A program made the position numbers and the translations under genes. From an uncultured Rhodocyclaceae bacterium (lineage in GTDB: Bacteria > Pseudomonadota > Gammaproteobacteria > Burkholderiales > Rhodocyclaceae), in contig CAIYZZ010000093.1 of NCBI GenBank assembly GCA_903930805.1, positions 1 to 7,562 on the forward strand: a stretch of 7,562 nt of DNA, read 5' to 3'. Within the stretch, counting starts at the first letter, position 1. Every line of letters starts with the position of its first letter. Below are positions 1 to 5,222 of this stretch, one piece after another. The notes under the pieces are model-generated. The model saw nothing but the letters and a program-made list of their open reading frames with translations. It was not told where the DNA came from and did not search any database.

Positions 1-56
1 CCAATTCTCAACGTGCTCTCGCCAGAATTCCGGCCCGTGTCTCGTCGCCATCTCTT

Positions 57-83
57 GCACCTTTGGAAAAACACCAAGAGTGC
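57..83. other. imperfect hairpin after the exonuclease gene
   Basis: GCAC (57-60) pairs with GTGC (80-83). Inside, TTTGG pairs with CCAAG with one G.T wobble, leaving one mismatch and the loop AAAAACA. It lies just past the exonuclease stop codon on the minus strand, so it could end or stabilise that transcript. No clear T-run follows on the minus strand, so a classical rho-independent terminator is not supported. I see no gene in bases 1-89. Confidence 0.3.
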
Positions 84-89
84 CCCCGC

Positions 90-776
90 TCAATAGAGTA
101 GTACATATGGACTGGCCGGAGCCTTACGCTTAGCCTCCAGATAAGCCAGCGCAGCAACTGACCACGCCGCATCCTCCCGCTGCGCTGAATCCGCCTCGGT
201 AAGCGGTGGTGGTGTATCACCATCCAGATATTGCTGGAATTCATCCCAAGCATCTCCGATCAGCCCCATCAACTCCTCATCCCGAGCTACGGTAATCAGG
301 ATTCCGTCACCATCGGCATACACCCACAAATGCGCCGTGGCGGCCCCCGCCACCATCAACTGATGCTGAATCTGCGCGTTGTAGTGGCCGGGAACACGCC
401 CATCCTTTGCCTCCTTCCACAATGCCGAGAATTTCCCACGGAACGGACACTTGATCTCGACGATCAGATCACCGGCGAGGTTGATGCCGTCAAGGCTGGC
501 GCTGTAAGCACCATCCTGTAGCACCAACGGCTGCATGATTCCCCCAGTCTGTTCCTCATACGAAGCACGGGCCTCCGGCTCCAGCTTCGTCCCGTGCGCC
601 ATCGCCTCCGTCGTGGCCTGCGTGCTCCGGCCAGTCTTCACCAGCCACAGGCCATACGGTGTCACCCACGGGCTGATACCGAGCACAGCCGCTGACTCGG
701 ACGCATTACGCATCTCTTTGCGGTAGGCATGCCACTCCGGGCTGCCTTGAACGAGTTTGAGAGCGGTGCTCATCAT
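90..776 (-). CDS. YqaJ-type phage recombination exonuclease, C-terminus probably truncated
   Basis: Probable lambda-exonuclease-like (YqaJ/PF09588) nuclease of 228 aa. Such enzymes resect double-stranded ends to leave single strands for an annealing protein. Visible motifs: the N-terminal WHAYRKEMRNASESAAVLG-ISPW block (residues 15-37), GTKLEPEA (62-69), SLDG with Asp96, EIK with Glu107 and Lys109, and the QIQHQ helix (135-139). Together these give the metal-binding D...ExK core. The start overlaps the stop of the upstream annealing-protein gene (ATGATGA), so translation is probably coupled. A strong AGGAGG at 781-786 is 4 nt from the first ATG (776) and 7 nt from the second (773), so the second may be the true start. 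After YLEAKRKA the protein ends at once in PASPYVLLY. Relatives usually carry a longer C-terminal region, so the tail looks like a deletion or rearrangement product. Whether it is still active is unknown. Confidence 0.8.
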   Translation of the reverse strand: MMSTALKLVQGSPEWHAYRKEMRNASESAAVLGISPWVTPYGLWLVKTGRSTQATTEAMAHGTKLEPEARASYEEQTGGIMQPLVLQDGAYSASLDGINLAGDLIVEIKCPFRGKFSALWKEAKDGRVPGHYNAQIQHQLMVAGAATAHLWVYADGDGILITVARDEELMGLIGDAWDEFQQYLDGDTPPPLTEADSAQREDAAWSVAALAYLEAKRKAPASPYVLLY

Positions 777-1132
777 GCCGCCTCCTTTCTATTCCTCGAC
801 TGCTCAAGGCTGCGGATCACCCGGCTGGCCTCTGACTTGGCGATGTCCTCCAGTTTCTCGACACCGCAGTAGTCCAGCACCGGATGAATCTGGCTCAGGG
901 TAACGCCCTGTACCGTCACCGCCACCTCGACGAAGACGCCGAGATCGGTAACCAGATACGGCAGGCCAGCGAAGCGCTTGACCTCCCAAGTAGCGGTCGA
1001 GTCGAACTGCCTGAGTTGGGATACGGCTAACGGCCAGCTGAGATAGCTGAACTGCCCCTTCTGTTCGACGTAGGTCGAGACATTGATGCTGCTGAGTTTT
1101 GTGAAATAGTTGCTTTCGTTTGTTGCGTTCAT
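773..1132 (-). CDS. DUF1071/Sak3-like ssDNA annealing protein, apparently with internal deletion
   Basis: 119-aa protein resembling the DUF1071/Sak3 family of phage single-strand annealing proteins, which partner an exonuclease in recombination. Family-like sequence is the N-terminal half: the INVSTYVEQKG and FSYLSWPLAV blocks (about residues 16-37), WEVKRF-GLPYL (49-60) and VEVAVTVQGVTLSQIHPVLD (68-87). From Tyr88 the sequence switches to a charged helical tail (YCGVEKLEDIAKSEASRVIR). That tail looks like the family's C-terminus, without the central block (GLGLYIYAGEDLP-like) that normally follows HPVLD. Members are usually about 180-300 aa, so an in-frame internal deletion near 870-874 is the likely reading. 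The ATG at 1132 is chosen because AGGAG lies 8 nt upstream. An in-frame TTG at 1213 would add 27 unconvincing residues and run through a hairpin. The stop overlaps the exonuclease start. It probably does not function as an annealing protein, but this is not certain. Confidence 0.7.
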   Translation of the reverse strand: MNATNESNYFTKLSSINVSTYVEQKGQFSYLSWPLAVSQLRQFDSTATWEVKRFAGLPYLVTDLGVFVEVAVTVQGVTLSQIHPVLDYCGVEKLEDIAKSEASRVIRSLEQSRNRKEAA

Positions 1133-1164
1133 GGTGAATCTCCTAACAGATGTGTAAACGACGA

Positions 1165-1196
1165 CGCCCCGGCAGGCTGGGATAGCCTCCGGGGCG
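1165..1196 (-). promoter_or_regulatory. strong stem-loop in the leader of the annealing-protein gene
   Basis: CGCCCCGG (1165-1172) pairs with CCGGGGCG (1189-1196). After a bulged C1173, AGGCT (1174-1178) pairs with AGCCT (1184-1188), leaving the loop GGGAT. This gives 13 base pairs with a single bulge. It sits about 30 nt upstream of the ATG at 1132 and just outside its Shine-Dalgarno site. Neither strand has a T-run after it, so it is more likely an RNA stability or leader element, or a protein-binding dyad, than an intrinsic terminator. Confidence 0.5.
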
Positions 1197-1294
1197 CCAC
1201 GGTGTGTCCGCAAAAAGTTACGGACGAGGGAAGTGCGACGTTTTCAGTTTCTTGACCCCATAACCTCGCGAAAGAGTCTTGTTGTTGGAATGCG

Positions 1295-1320
1295 TGGGGG
1301 ACGAACCGACAGAACCCCCA
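1295..1320. other. stem-loop just after the ardC stop codon
   Basis: TGGGGG (1295-1300) pairs with CCCCCA (1315-1320) around a 14-nt loop. It begins 3 nt past the TAA of the ardC remnant on the minus strand, where a transcript-end hairpin would be expected, but no T-run follows. The spacer 1214-1323 between ardC and the next gene shows no other feature I can support. Confidence 0.3.
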
Positions 1321-1323
1321 GAA

Positions 1324-1490
1324 TTACGCTGCCAGTACCTCGGTGGTGCGTGCCTCAATGTGGGGCGCAGGCGCACTGATGGTTTCACCCAGCACGTAAT
1401 CTGCTGCACGCTGCGCTGCACCTGCCGCGACGAAGATCAACCGCTTGTCACGCTTGAGGGCATCCAGCCAGCTGTCGATATAGGATGCAT
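1324..1490 (-). pseudogene. ardC: ArdC-type antirestriction protein, C-terminal remnant
   Basis: The frame ending at the TAA at 1324-1326 reads HASYIDSWLDALKRDKRLIF, then VAAGAAQRAADYVLGE and a short tail ending TEVLAA. This matches the C-terminal end of ArdC-like proteins (DUF1738 N-terminal ssDNA-binding domain plus zincin metallopeptidase domain), which plasmids and integrative elements use to protect incoming DNA from restriction. Only about 55 codons remain. The DNA-binding domain and the metallopeptidase HExxH site are missing because the family-like sequence stops around 1488-1495, where a transposase gene begins on the other strand. It has no start codon or ribosome site of its own and is surely inactive. 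Its position ahead of the annealing protein and exonuclease suggests that all three came from one mobile element. Confidence 0.75.
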
Positions 1491-1493
1491 GCT

Positions 1494-1688
1494 CCAAGCA
1501 AGCAACGCAAGAAAGTCGAAATGCTGTTTGCTCATCTCAAGCGCATCCTGAAACTGGACAAGCTGCGGCTGCGAGGATTCAGTGGAGCGAAAGATGAGTT
1601 CCTGCTTGCGGCAACCGCACAGAACTTGCGACGAATGGCGAAGTGGTTGATGCCAGGAGCACAAAAAGTGAACCTAATACCCGCATAA
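1494..1688 (+). pseudogene. IS1182-like transposase, C-terminal remnant
   Basis: From about 1494 the plus strand reads RKKVEMLFAHLKRILKLDKL, then RLRG-SGAKDEFLLAATAQN and LRRMAKWLMP, ending at TAA 1686-1688. This is the typical C-terminal end of DDE transposases of the IS1182 type (DDE_Tnp_1_6); the exact IS family is assigned from memory. In the family the ERKKVE glutamate and the helix after it close the DDE site. Here only the last ~65 residues survive, so the two catalytic aspartates are gone. An ATG at 1485 keeps the frame open but belongs to the ardC side of the junction and is not a real start. Loss of the 5' part means the border with ardC is a deletion or rearrangement junction, not a clean insertion. 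Confidence 0.75.
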
Positions 1689-1742
1689 CAGCGGGTTGGC
1701 GCTGCCTCGTCTCTAAAAAATCACCACCAACTCCGCGAATAA

Positions 1743-1783
1743 TTCAATTTGCAACTCACGGCCCATGCCATCCGCAAATTGAA
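1743..1783. repeat. 10-bp perfect inverted repeat downstream of the transposase remnant
   Basis: TTCAATTTGC (1743-1752) and GCAAATTGAA (1774-1783) are perfect inverted copies separated by 21 nt. They lie between the transposase stop and the putative IS end, with TTTTT at 1791-1795 a few bases on. This may be a transcription stop protecting neighbouring DNA, or a subterminal structure of the element. A 76-codon open frame on the minus strand here has no family resemblance and I do not call it a gene. Confidence 0.45.
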
Positions 1784-1786
1784 AAC

Positions 1787-1804
1787 CGAGTTTTTCAACA
1801 CAAT
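1787..1804 (+). mobile_element. possible right end of the IS element
   Basis: CGAGTTTTTCAACACAAT about 100 bp past the transposase stop resembles the GAGTTTTTCAAC(A) termini common at the ends of IS1182-like and related elements. The left end is lost, so the inverted-repeat partner and target duplication cannot be checked in this window. If correct, the IS remnant covers about 1494-1804 and everything after belongs to the phytochrome locus. Confidence 0.35.
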
Positions 1805-1821
1805 AAATCTTGAAGCAGGCA

Positions 1822-1842
1822 TATGCCCCTGAGGGGTATACT
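1822..1842 (+). promoter_or_regulatory. dyad operator with embedded -10 box upstream of the phytochrome gene
   Basis: TATGCCCCTGAGGGGTATA (1822-1840) is an inverted repeat centred on G1831. Eight of nine positions pair and the ninth is G.T. Its right arm holds TATACT (1837-1842), a good sigma-70 -10 hexamer. The nearest -35-like hexamer, TTGAAG (1810-1815), is 21 bp away, too far for an ordinary promoter. The AT-flanked C4/G4 form recalls operators of CsoR/RcnR/FrmR (DUF156) repressors, and a dyad within a long spacer recalls MerR-type promoters. It lies about 100 bp upstream of the ATG at 1942, so it could control that gene. The rest of 1843-1941 shows no clear element. Confidence 0.4.
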
Positions 1843-1941
1843 CTGATGTAGTCCAGTAGCATTTTCCAGCCGCTCTTTATGGCTCGAGGCGGCGACGGTA
1901 AGTAGCTTCTGTCCGAGTCAGCCCATTGCGGTGCCAAATAC

Positions 1942-4900
1942 ATGAGTCAAGCAGAGAGAGAAGGGTTCGAGCAAGCCCTGCGTGAATGCGCCTCAGAGCC
2001 GATTCATCAGATTGGGGCAATCCAGCCTCACGGTGCCGCGCTTGTCTTCGACGCCAATCCGTTGCACGCCGTGCTGCAGGCCAGCGAGAACGCGGCCGAT
2101 TTCCTAGGCCAGCCGAAAGGCAGCGCCATCGGCAAACCCCTCATCGCACTGCTGGGAGAACCCGCCGTCGCTGAAGTCGGGAAACTGATTCAGACTGCCC
2201 TCACAAAACATAGCGCAGCCGGCGCGCTAAGCGTGACCTGCGACGGCGTGCCCATCGACTTGCAGGCGCATTTGTATGGTGCGAACGGTCAGTGGGTGCT
2301 GGAACTCGAACGCGATGAAGGAACGCTCCAGGAAGCCTTGTTGGCACAACTTCAATTTCAGCAAACCTTGCTGGAATTTGATGCGGGCGACGATCTGACC
2401 CAATACCTCAACGAGATTGCTAAGCTGGTACGCAAGCTCACCGGCTATGACAGCGTTATGGTTTACCAGTTCAATGCGGACTGGGACGGTGAGGTTGTAG
2501 CGCAAGACAGGATCGAGGCGGCCCCCTCATACCTGGGTATGCATTTCCCGGCCAGCGACATTCCGCCGCAAGCCAGGCGTTTGTACACCGCCAACTTGGT
2601 GCGCATCGTGGCCAATATCGATGCACAGCCTGTGCCGATTTCACCGACGCTCAACCCGGTTACGGGTGAGCCGTTGGACATGACCTATTCGGCGCTGCGC
2701 AGCCTGTCGCCGATTCATCTGGAGTATCTACGCAACATCGGCGTTGCGGCCTCCATGGTGATTTCGCTGATACGGGACGGCAAGTTGTGGGGTTTGGTGG
2801 CCTGCCATCATCTAACACCCAGGCGGGTTTCCTTCGTCATGCGCGAATCAGCGATCTTCATCAGTCGCATGATATCGGCCAAACTTTCCAGTGTTGCGGC
2901 AATCGAGCAACACGGTCGAATGGAGCAGGCCACCGCGCTGGTGAGCGACTTGGTCAAATCTATCGCCGTCGACGACGAGATGGTCGTTTTGAACAAACTA
3001 TTGCCCCGTTTGATCGATTTGCTCGATGCCACGGGGGTAATCGTGGTGATTGAAGGCCAGCCTCATGTGCATGGCGCTACGCCGGATAATGAGGCCGTGC
3101 GTGCCATGCTTGATTGGCTGGACTCTCAACCCTCCGCCGGAGAAGTTTTTGCCTGTGACAGGCTTGGGCAACGGTTTGCACCGGCACTGGCTTGGGCCGA
3201 TGTCGTGTCAGGCGTACTGACGACGGCGTTGAGCCGGGACATGCGCAATGGCATCGTCTGGCTACGCAGGGAGAAGCCACGCACCGTGAAATGGGCCGGC
3301 GATTACCAGACGGGGCTGGCACAAAACGCAGCAGGCAATTTCAGGCTCACGCCACGCAAGTCGTTCGAGATCTGGACCGAAACGTGGCAGGGACGCAGTG
3401 ACCCGTGGTCGCTGGCCGATATCGGCATAGCCGTCATGCTGTCGCTCTCGCTGCCAGAAGCACTGAAGCAAAAAGACAGACTCGAAGCCGAGCAGGCCAG
3501 ATTCCGGCAGGCGCATCTGGTTTCAGAAGCTACCGTGCAACAGTTCAACAAGCTCACGGCTGCTGTGCCAGGGGTGGTGTATCAGTTTCTGACTACACCA
3601 AATGGAAGTTGGACGTTTCTGTATCTGAGTAAAGGCATCGAAGGCCTTTACGAGGTTACCGCGGAAGCCGCCTACCGGGATCACAGCGCGCTGACTGATT
3701 GCATACTCGCCGAAGATAGGGTGTCTCACCGACAAGCGGTTGAGCACGCTGCAGCAAACCTGACTCTCTGGTCGAATGAGCACCGCATCAGAACGCCGAG
3801 TGGCAAACTCAAGTGGGTTCGTGGTGAAGCCTGCCCTGAGCGACAAGAAGATGGCAGCATCTTGTGGAATGGCATCCTGACCGACATCACTGAACGCAAA
3901 CAAGCCGAACTGGATCTGGCACGCAGCATTGACCGCTACCATGGCATTCTCTACAACATGATGGACGCCTATTGGCGCGTTGACGAGAAAGGCCGGATAA
4001 CAGAGGCCAACGAAGCAATTTGCCAAATGCACGGTTACTCAAAGGAGGAATTACTGCTGATGTCGATTGCCGATTTTGAGGTGATCGAGTCGGCAGATGA
4101 TACGCATAAGCATATTGAGACAATCATGCGCGAAGGGCACGATGCTTTTGAAAGCCAGCATCGCTGCCGGGATGGCAGGATTATCGACGTCGAGATCAGC
4201 GCCAGCTTGGCGTCCGACGCGCCGGGCAATGTCGATGCTTTCCACCGCGACATCACCGAGCGCAAGAAGATCGAGGCTGAACTGGAACGGCATCGTCAAC
4301 ATCTCGAGTCTTTAGTTCAGGAACGTACGGCAGCACTTTCCATCGCCAAGGAAGCCGCCGAAGCTGCCAACCGGGCAAAGACCATTTTCCTCAGCACAAT
4401 GAGCCACGAACTACGCACGCCGATGAACGGCATCATGGGTATGACGGGGTTGGCACTGCGCAAGGCGACGGATCCTAAACAAGTGGACTACCTGACCAAG
4501 GTCACGCAATCTTCAGAAAAGCTGCTCGCCCTCATCAGCGACATTCTCGAATTTACCAAGGCGGAGTCGGAAGCTCTGGCCCGGGATGAGACCTCGTTCA
4601 TCCTTGCTGACATTCTTGAAAGCGTGAGCAAGCGTGAGGGCCAGAAAGCCGAAGGCAAGGGAATTAAGTTCCTTGTCATGATTGATCCCTGTCTCGCGGG
4701 CCAGCCGGTGCTTGGCGATCCTCAGCACCTGGAGCACGTACTCCTCGCGCTGACCGACAACGCCATTAAATTCACCAGCCAGGGATCCGTTACGGTACGC
4801 GTGAAAGCGGATGAAGACAATCGTGAGGATATTCTGCTGCGCTTCGAAGTATCGGATACTGGCATCGGCATTTCGGCCGAAGATCGGCAGCGCCTCTTTA

Positions 4901-5097
4901 CCCCATTTGAGCAGATGGACGGTTCGATGACGCGGAAATATGGCGGCTCCGGACTGGGTCTCGCGCTCAGTCAACGTTTGACGCATGCGATGGGTGGCGA
5001 CATGGGTGTCGACAGTCAGATCGGGGCGGGTAGCACCTTCTGGTTTACCATGAGGCTGGGCAAGTCGGCAGGTGCTATCCCGCCAGCGCCGATCTAA
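1942..5097 (+). CDS. bphP: bacteriophytochrome sensor histidine kinase
   Basis: 1051-aa soluble red/far-red light sensor kinase that should bind biliverdin and autophosphorylate. Domains: PAS_2 (about 15-125) with Cys16 in ECASEPIH, the biliverdin-attaching cysteine of bacteriophytochromes, and IQPHG; GAF (about 140-315) with PASDIP (203-208, Asp206), His259 in SPIHLEYLRN and CHH (288-290); PHY (about 325-510) with tongue motifs WAG (451-453) and PRKSF (471-475); PAS (about 540-653) and a second PAS (about 663-775), each ending DITERK; coiled coil (about 774-812); HisKA with phospho-acceptor His822 in SHELRTP; HATPase with N box Asn940, DTGIGIS (972-978), FEQMD (989-993) and GGSGLGL (1001-1007). 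There are no membrane segments. Most such proteins are shorter PAS-GAF-PHY-kinases; two added PAS domains are less common. No receiver domain follows, although this kinase subtype often has one. The last ~9 residues come from a repeat. The ATG is the first in-frame ATG after the stop at 1903; no good ribosome site is visible. No heme oxygenase or response-regulator gene is in the window. Confidence 0.95.
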   Translation: MSQAEREGFEQALRECASEPIHQIGAIQPHGAALVFDANPLHAVLQASENAADFLGQPKGSAIGKPLIALLGEPAVAEVGKLIQTALTKHSAAGALSVTCDGVPIDLQAHLYGANGQWVLELERDEGTLQEALLAQLQFQQTLLEFDAGDDLTQYLNEIAKLVRKLTGYDSVMVYQFNADWDGEVVAQDRIEAAPSYLGMHFPASDIPPQARRLYTANLVRIVANIDAQPVPISPTLNPVTGEPLDMTYSALRSLSPIHLEYLRNIGVAASMVISLIRDGKLWGLVACHHLTPRRVSFVMRESAIFISRMISAKLSSVAAIEQHGRMEQATALVSDLVKSIAVDDEMVVLNKLLPRLIDLLDATGVIVVIEGQPHVHGATPDNEAVRAMLDWLDSQPSAGEVFACDRLGQRFAPALAWADVVSGVLTTALSRDMRNGIVWLRREKPRTVKWAGDYQTGLAQNAAGNFRLTPRKSFEIWTETWQGRSDPWSLADIGIAVMLSLSLPEALKQKDRLEAEQARFRQAHLVSEATVQQFNKLTAAVPGVVYQFLTTPNGSWTFLYLSKGIEGLYEVTAEAAYRDHSALTDCILAEDRVSHRQAVEHAAANLTLWSNEHRIRTPSGKLKWVRGEACPERQEDGSILWNGILTDITERKQAELDLARSIDRYHGILYNMMDAYWRVDEKGRITEANEAICQMHGYSKEELLLMSIADFEVIESADDTHKHIETIMREGHDAFESQHRCRDGRIIDVEISASLASDAPGNVDAFHRDITERKKIEAELERHRQHLESLVQERTAALSIAKEAAEAANRAKTIFLSTMSHELRTPMNGIMGMTGLALRKATDPKQVDYLTKVTQSSEKLLALISDILEFTKAESEALARDETSFILADILESVSKREGQKAEGKGIKFLVMIDPCLAGQPVLGDPQHLEHVLLALTDNAIKFTSQGSVTVRVKADEDNREDILLRFEVSDTGIGISAEDRQRLFTPFEQMDGSMTRKYGGSGLGLALSQRLTHAMGGDMGVDSQIGAGSTFWFTMRLGKSAGAIPPAPI
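5066..5092 (+). repeat. dispersed GC-rich repeat, copy A (3' end of bphP)
   Basis: This 27-bp stretch matches copy C (5417-5443) at 25 of 27 positions, differing only by TA for CG at 5076-5077. It encodes the phytochrome's final AGAIPPAP before the stop. GGTGC and GCGCC within it can form a 5-bp stem with one G.T pair around a 10-nt loop. It is in the same orientation as copies B and C. Confidence 0.75.
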
Positions 5098-5194
5098 GCG
5101 AGTGCGAGTTAGCTGGTTTAGGAGACGGCCGTTTTAGGACCAGTAGCGGTCGATGAATATGCGCGCGTCCTGTGTCCCTTCAGGGCACAAAACC
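5098..5194. other. convergent intergenic region with weak hairpins
   Basis: This gap between the convergent bphP and nifA stops should contain terminators for both. Visible structures: TGTG-T-CCC (5171-5178) pairing with GGGCACA (5183-5189) around TTCA, with AAAA following on the plus strand (so TTTT precedes it on the minus strand); and CTGGT (5113-5117) with ACCAG (5139-5143). Neither has a proper trailing T-run, so any terminator function is unproven. Confidence 0.3.
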
Positions 5195-5217
5195 GCCGTC
5201 CCGCCAGTACCGACTTT
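5195..5217 (+). repeat. dispersed GC-rich repeat, copy B (between bphP and nifA)
   Basis: These 23 bp match 5425-5447 of copy C at 21 positions, with TA for CG at 5209-5210. The copy starts at GCCGTCCCGCC and keeps the right-hand CGACTTT end that copy A lacks. It ends 5 bp before the nifA stop codon. It is direct with respect to copies A and C. Confidence 0.7.
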
Positions 5218-5222
5218 TCACC

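Noticed and set aside
1133..1213. TTG start extending the annealing protein by 27 residues
   Set aside because: The extension encodes the leader hairpin, and the ATG at 1132 has a good AGGAG site just upstream.
1285..1322. tRNA-like 3' end (GGTTCG plus CCCCCA stem on the minus strand), possible attachment site
   Set aside because: The loop is far longer than the 7 nt of a T-loop, there are no D or anticodon arms, and no matching acceptor strand.
1909..1935. TGT-N10-NCA resembling a NifA upstream activator site before bphP
   Set aside because: The right half-site is CCA rather than ACA, and no sigma-54 -24/-12 element is visible nearby.
1713..1943. 76-codon open frame on the minus strand between the IS remnant and bphP
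   Set aside because: It has no family resemblance or ribosome site, and it spans the inverted repeat, putative IS end and promoter dyad. It is best read as chance.
4043..4062. Internal AGGAGG followed by in-frame ATG (residue 707) in bphP, a possible internal start
   Set aside because: The AGGAGG arises from Lys-Glu-Glu codons, the spacing of 11 nt is long, and the product would start inside a PAS domain.
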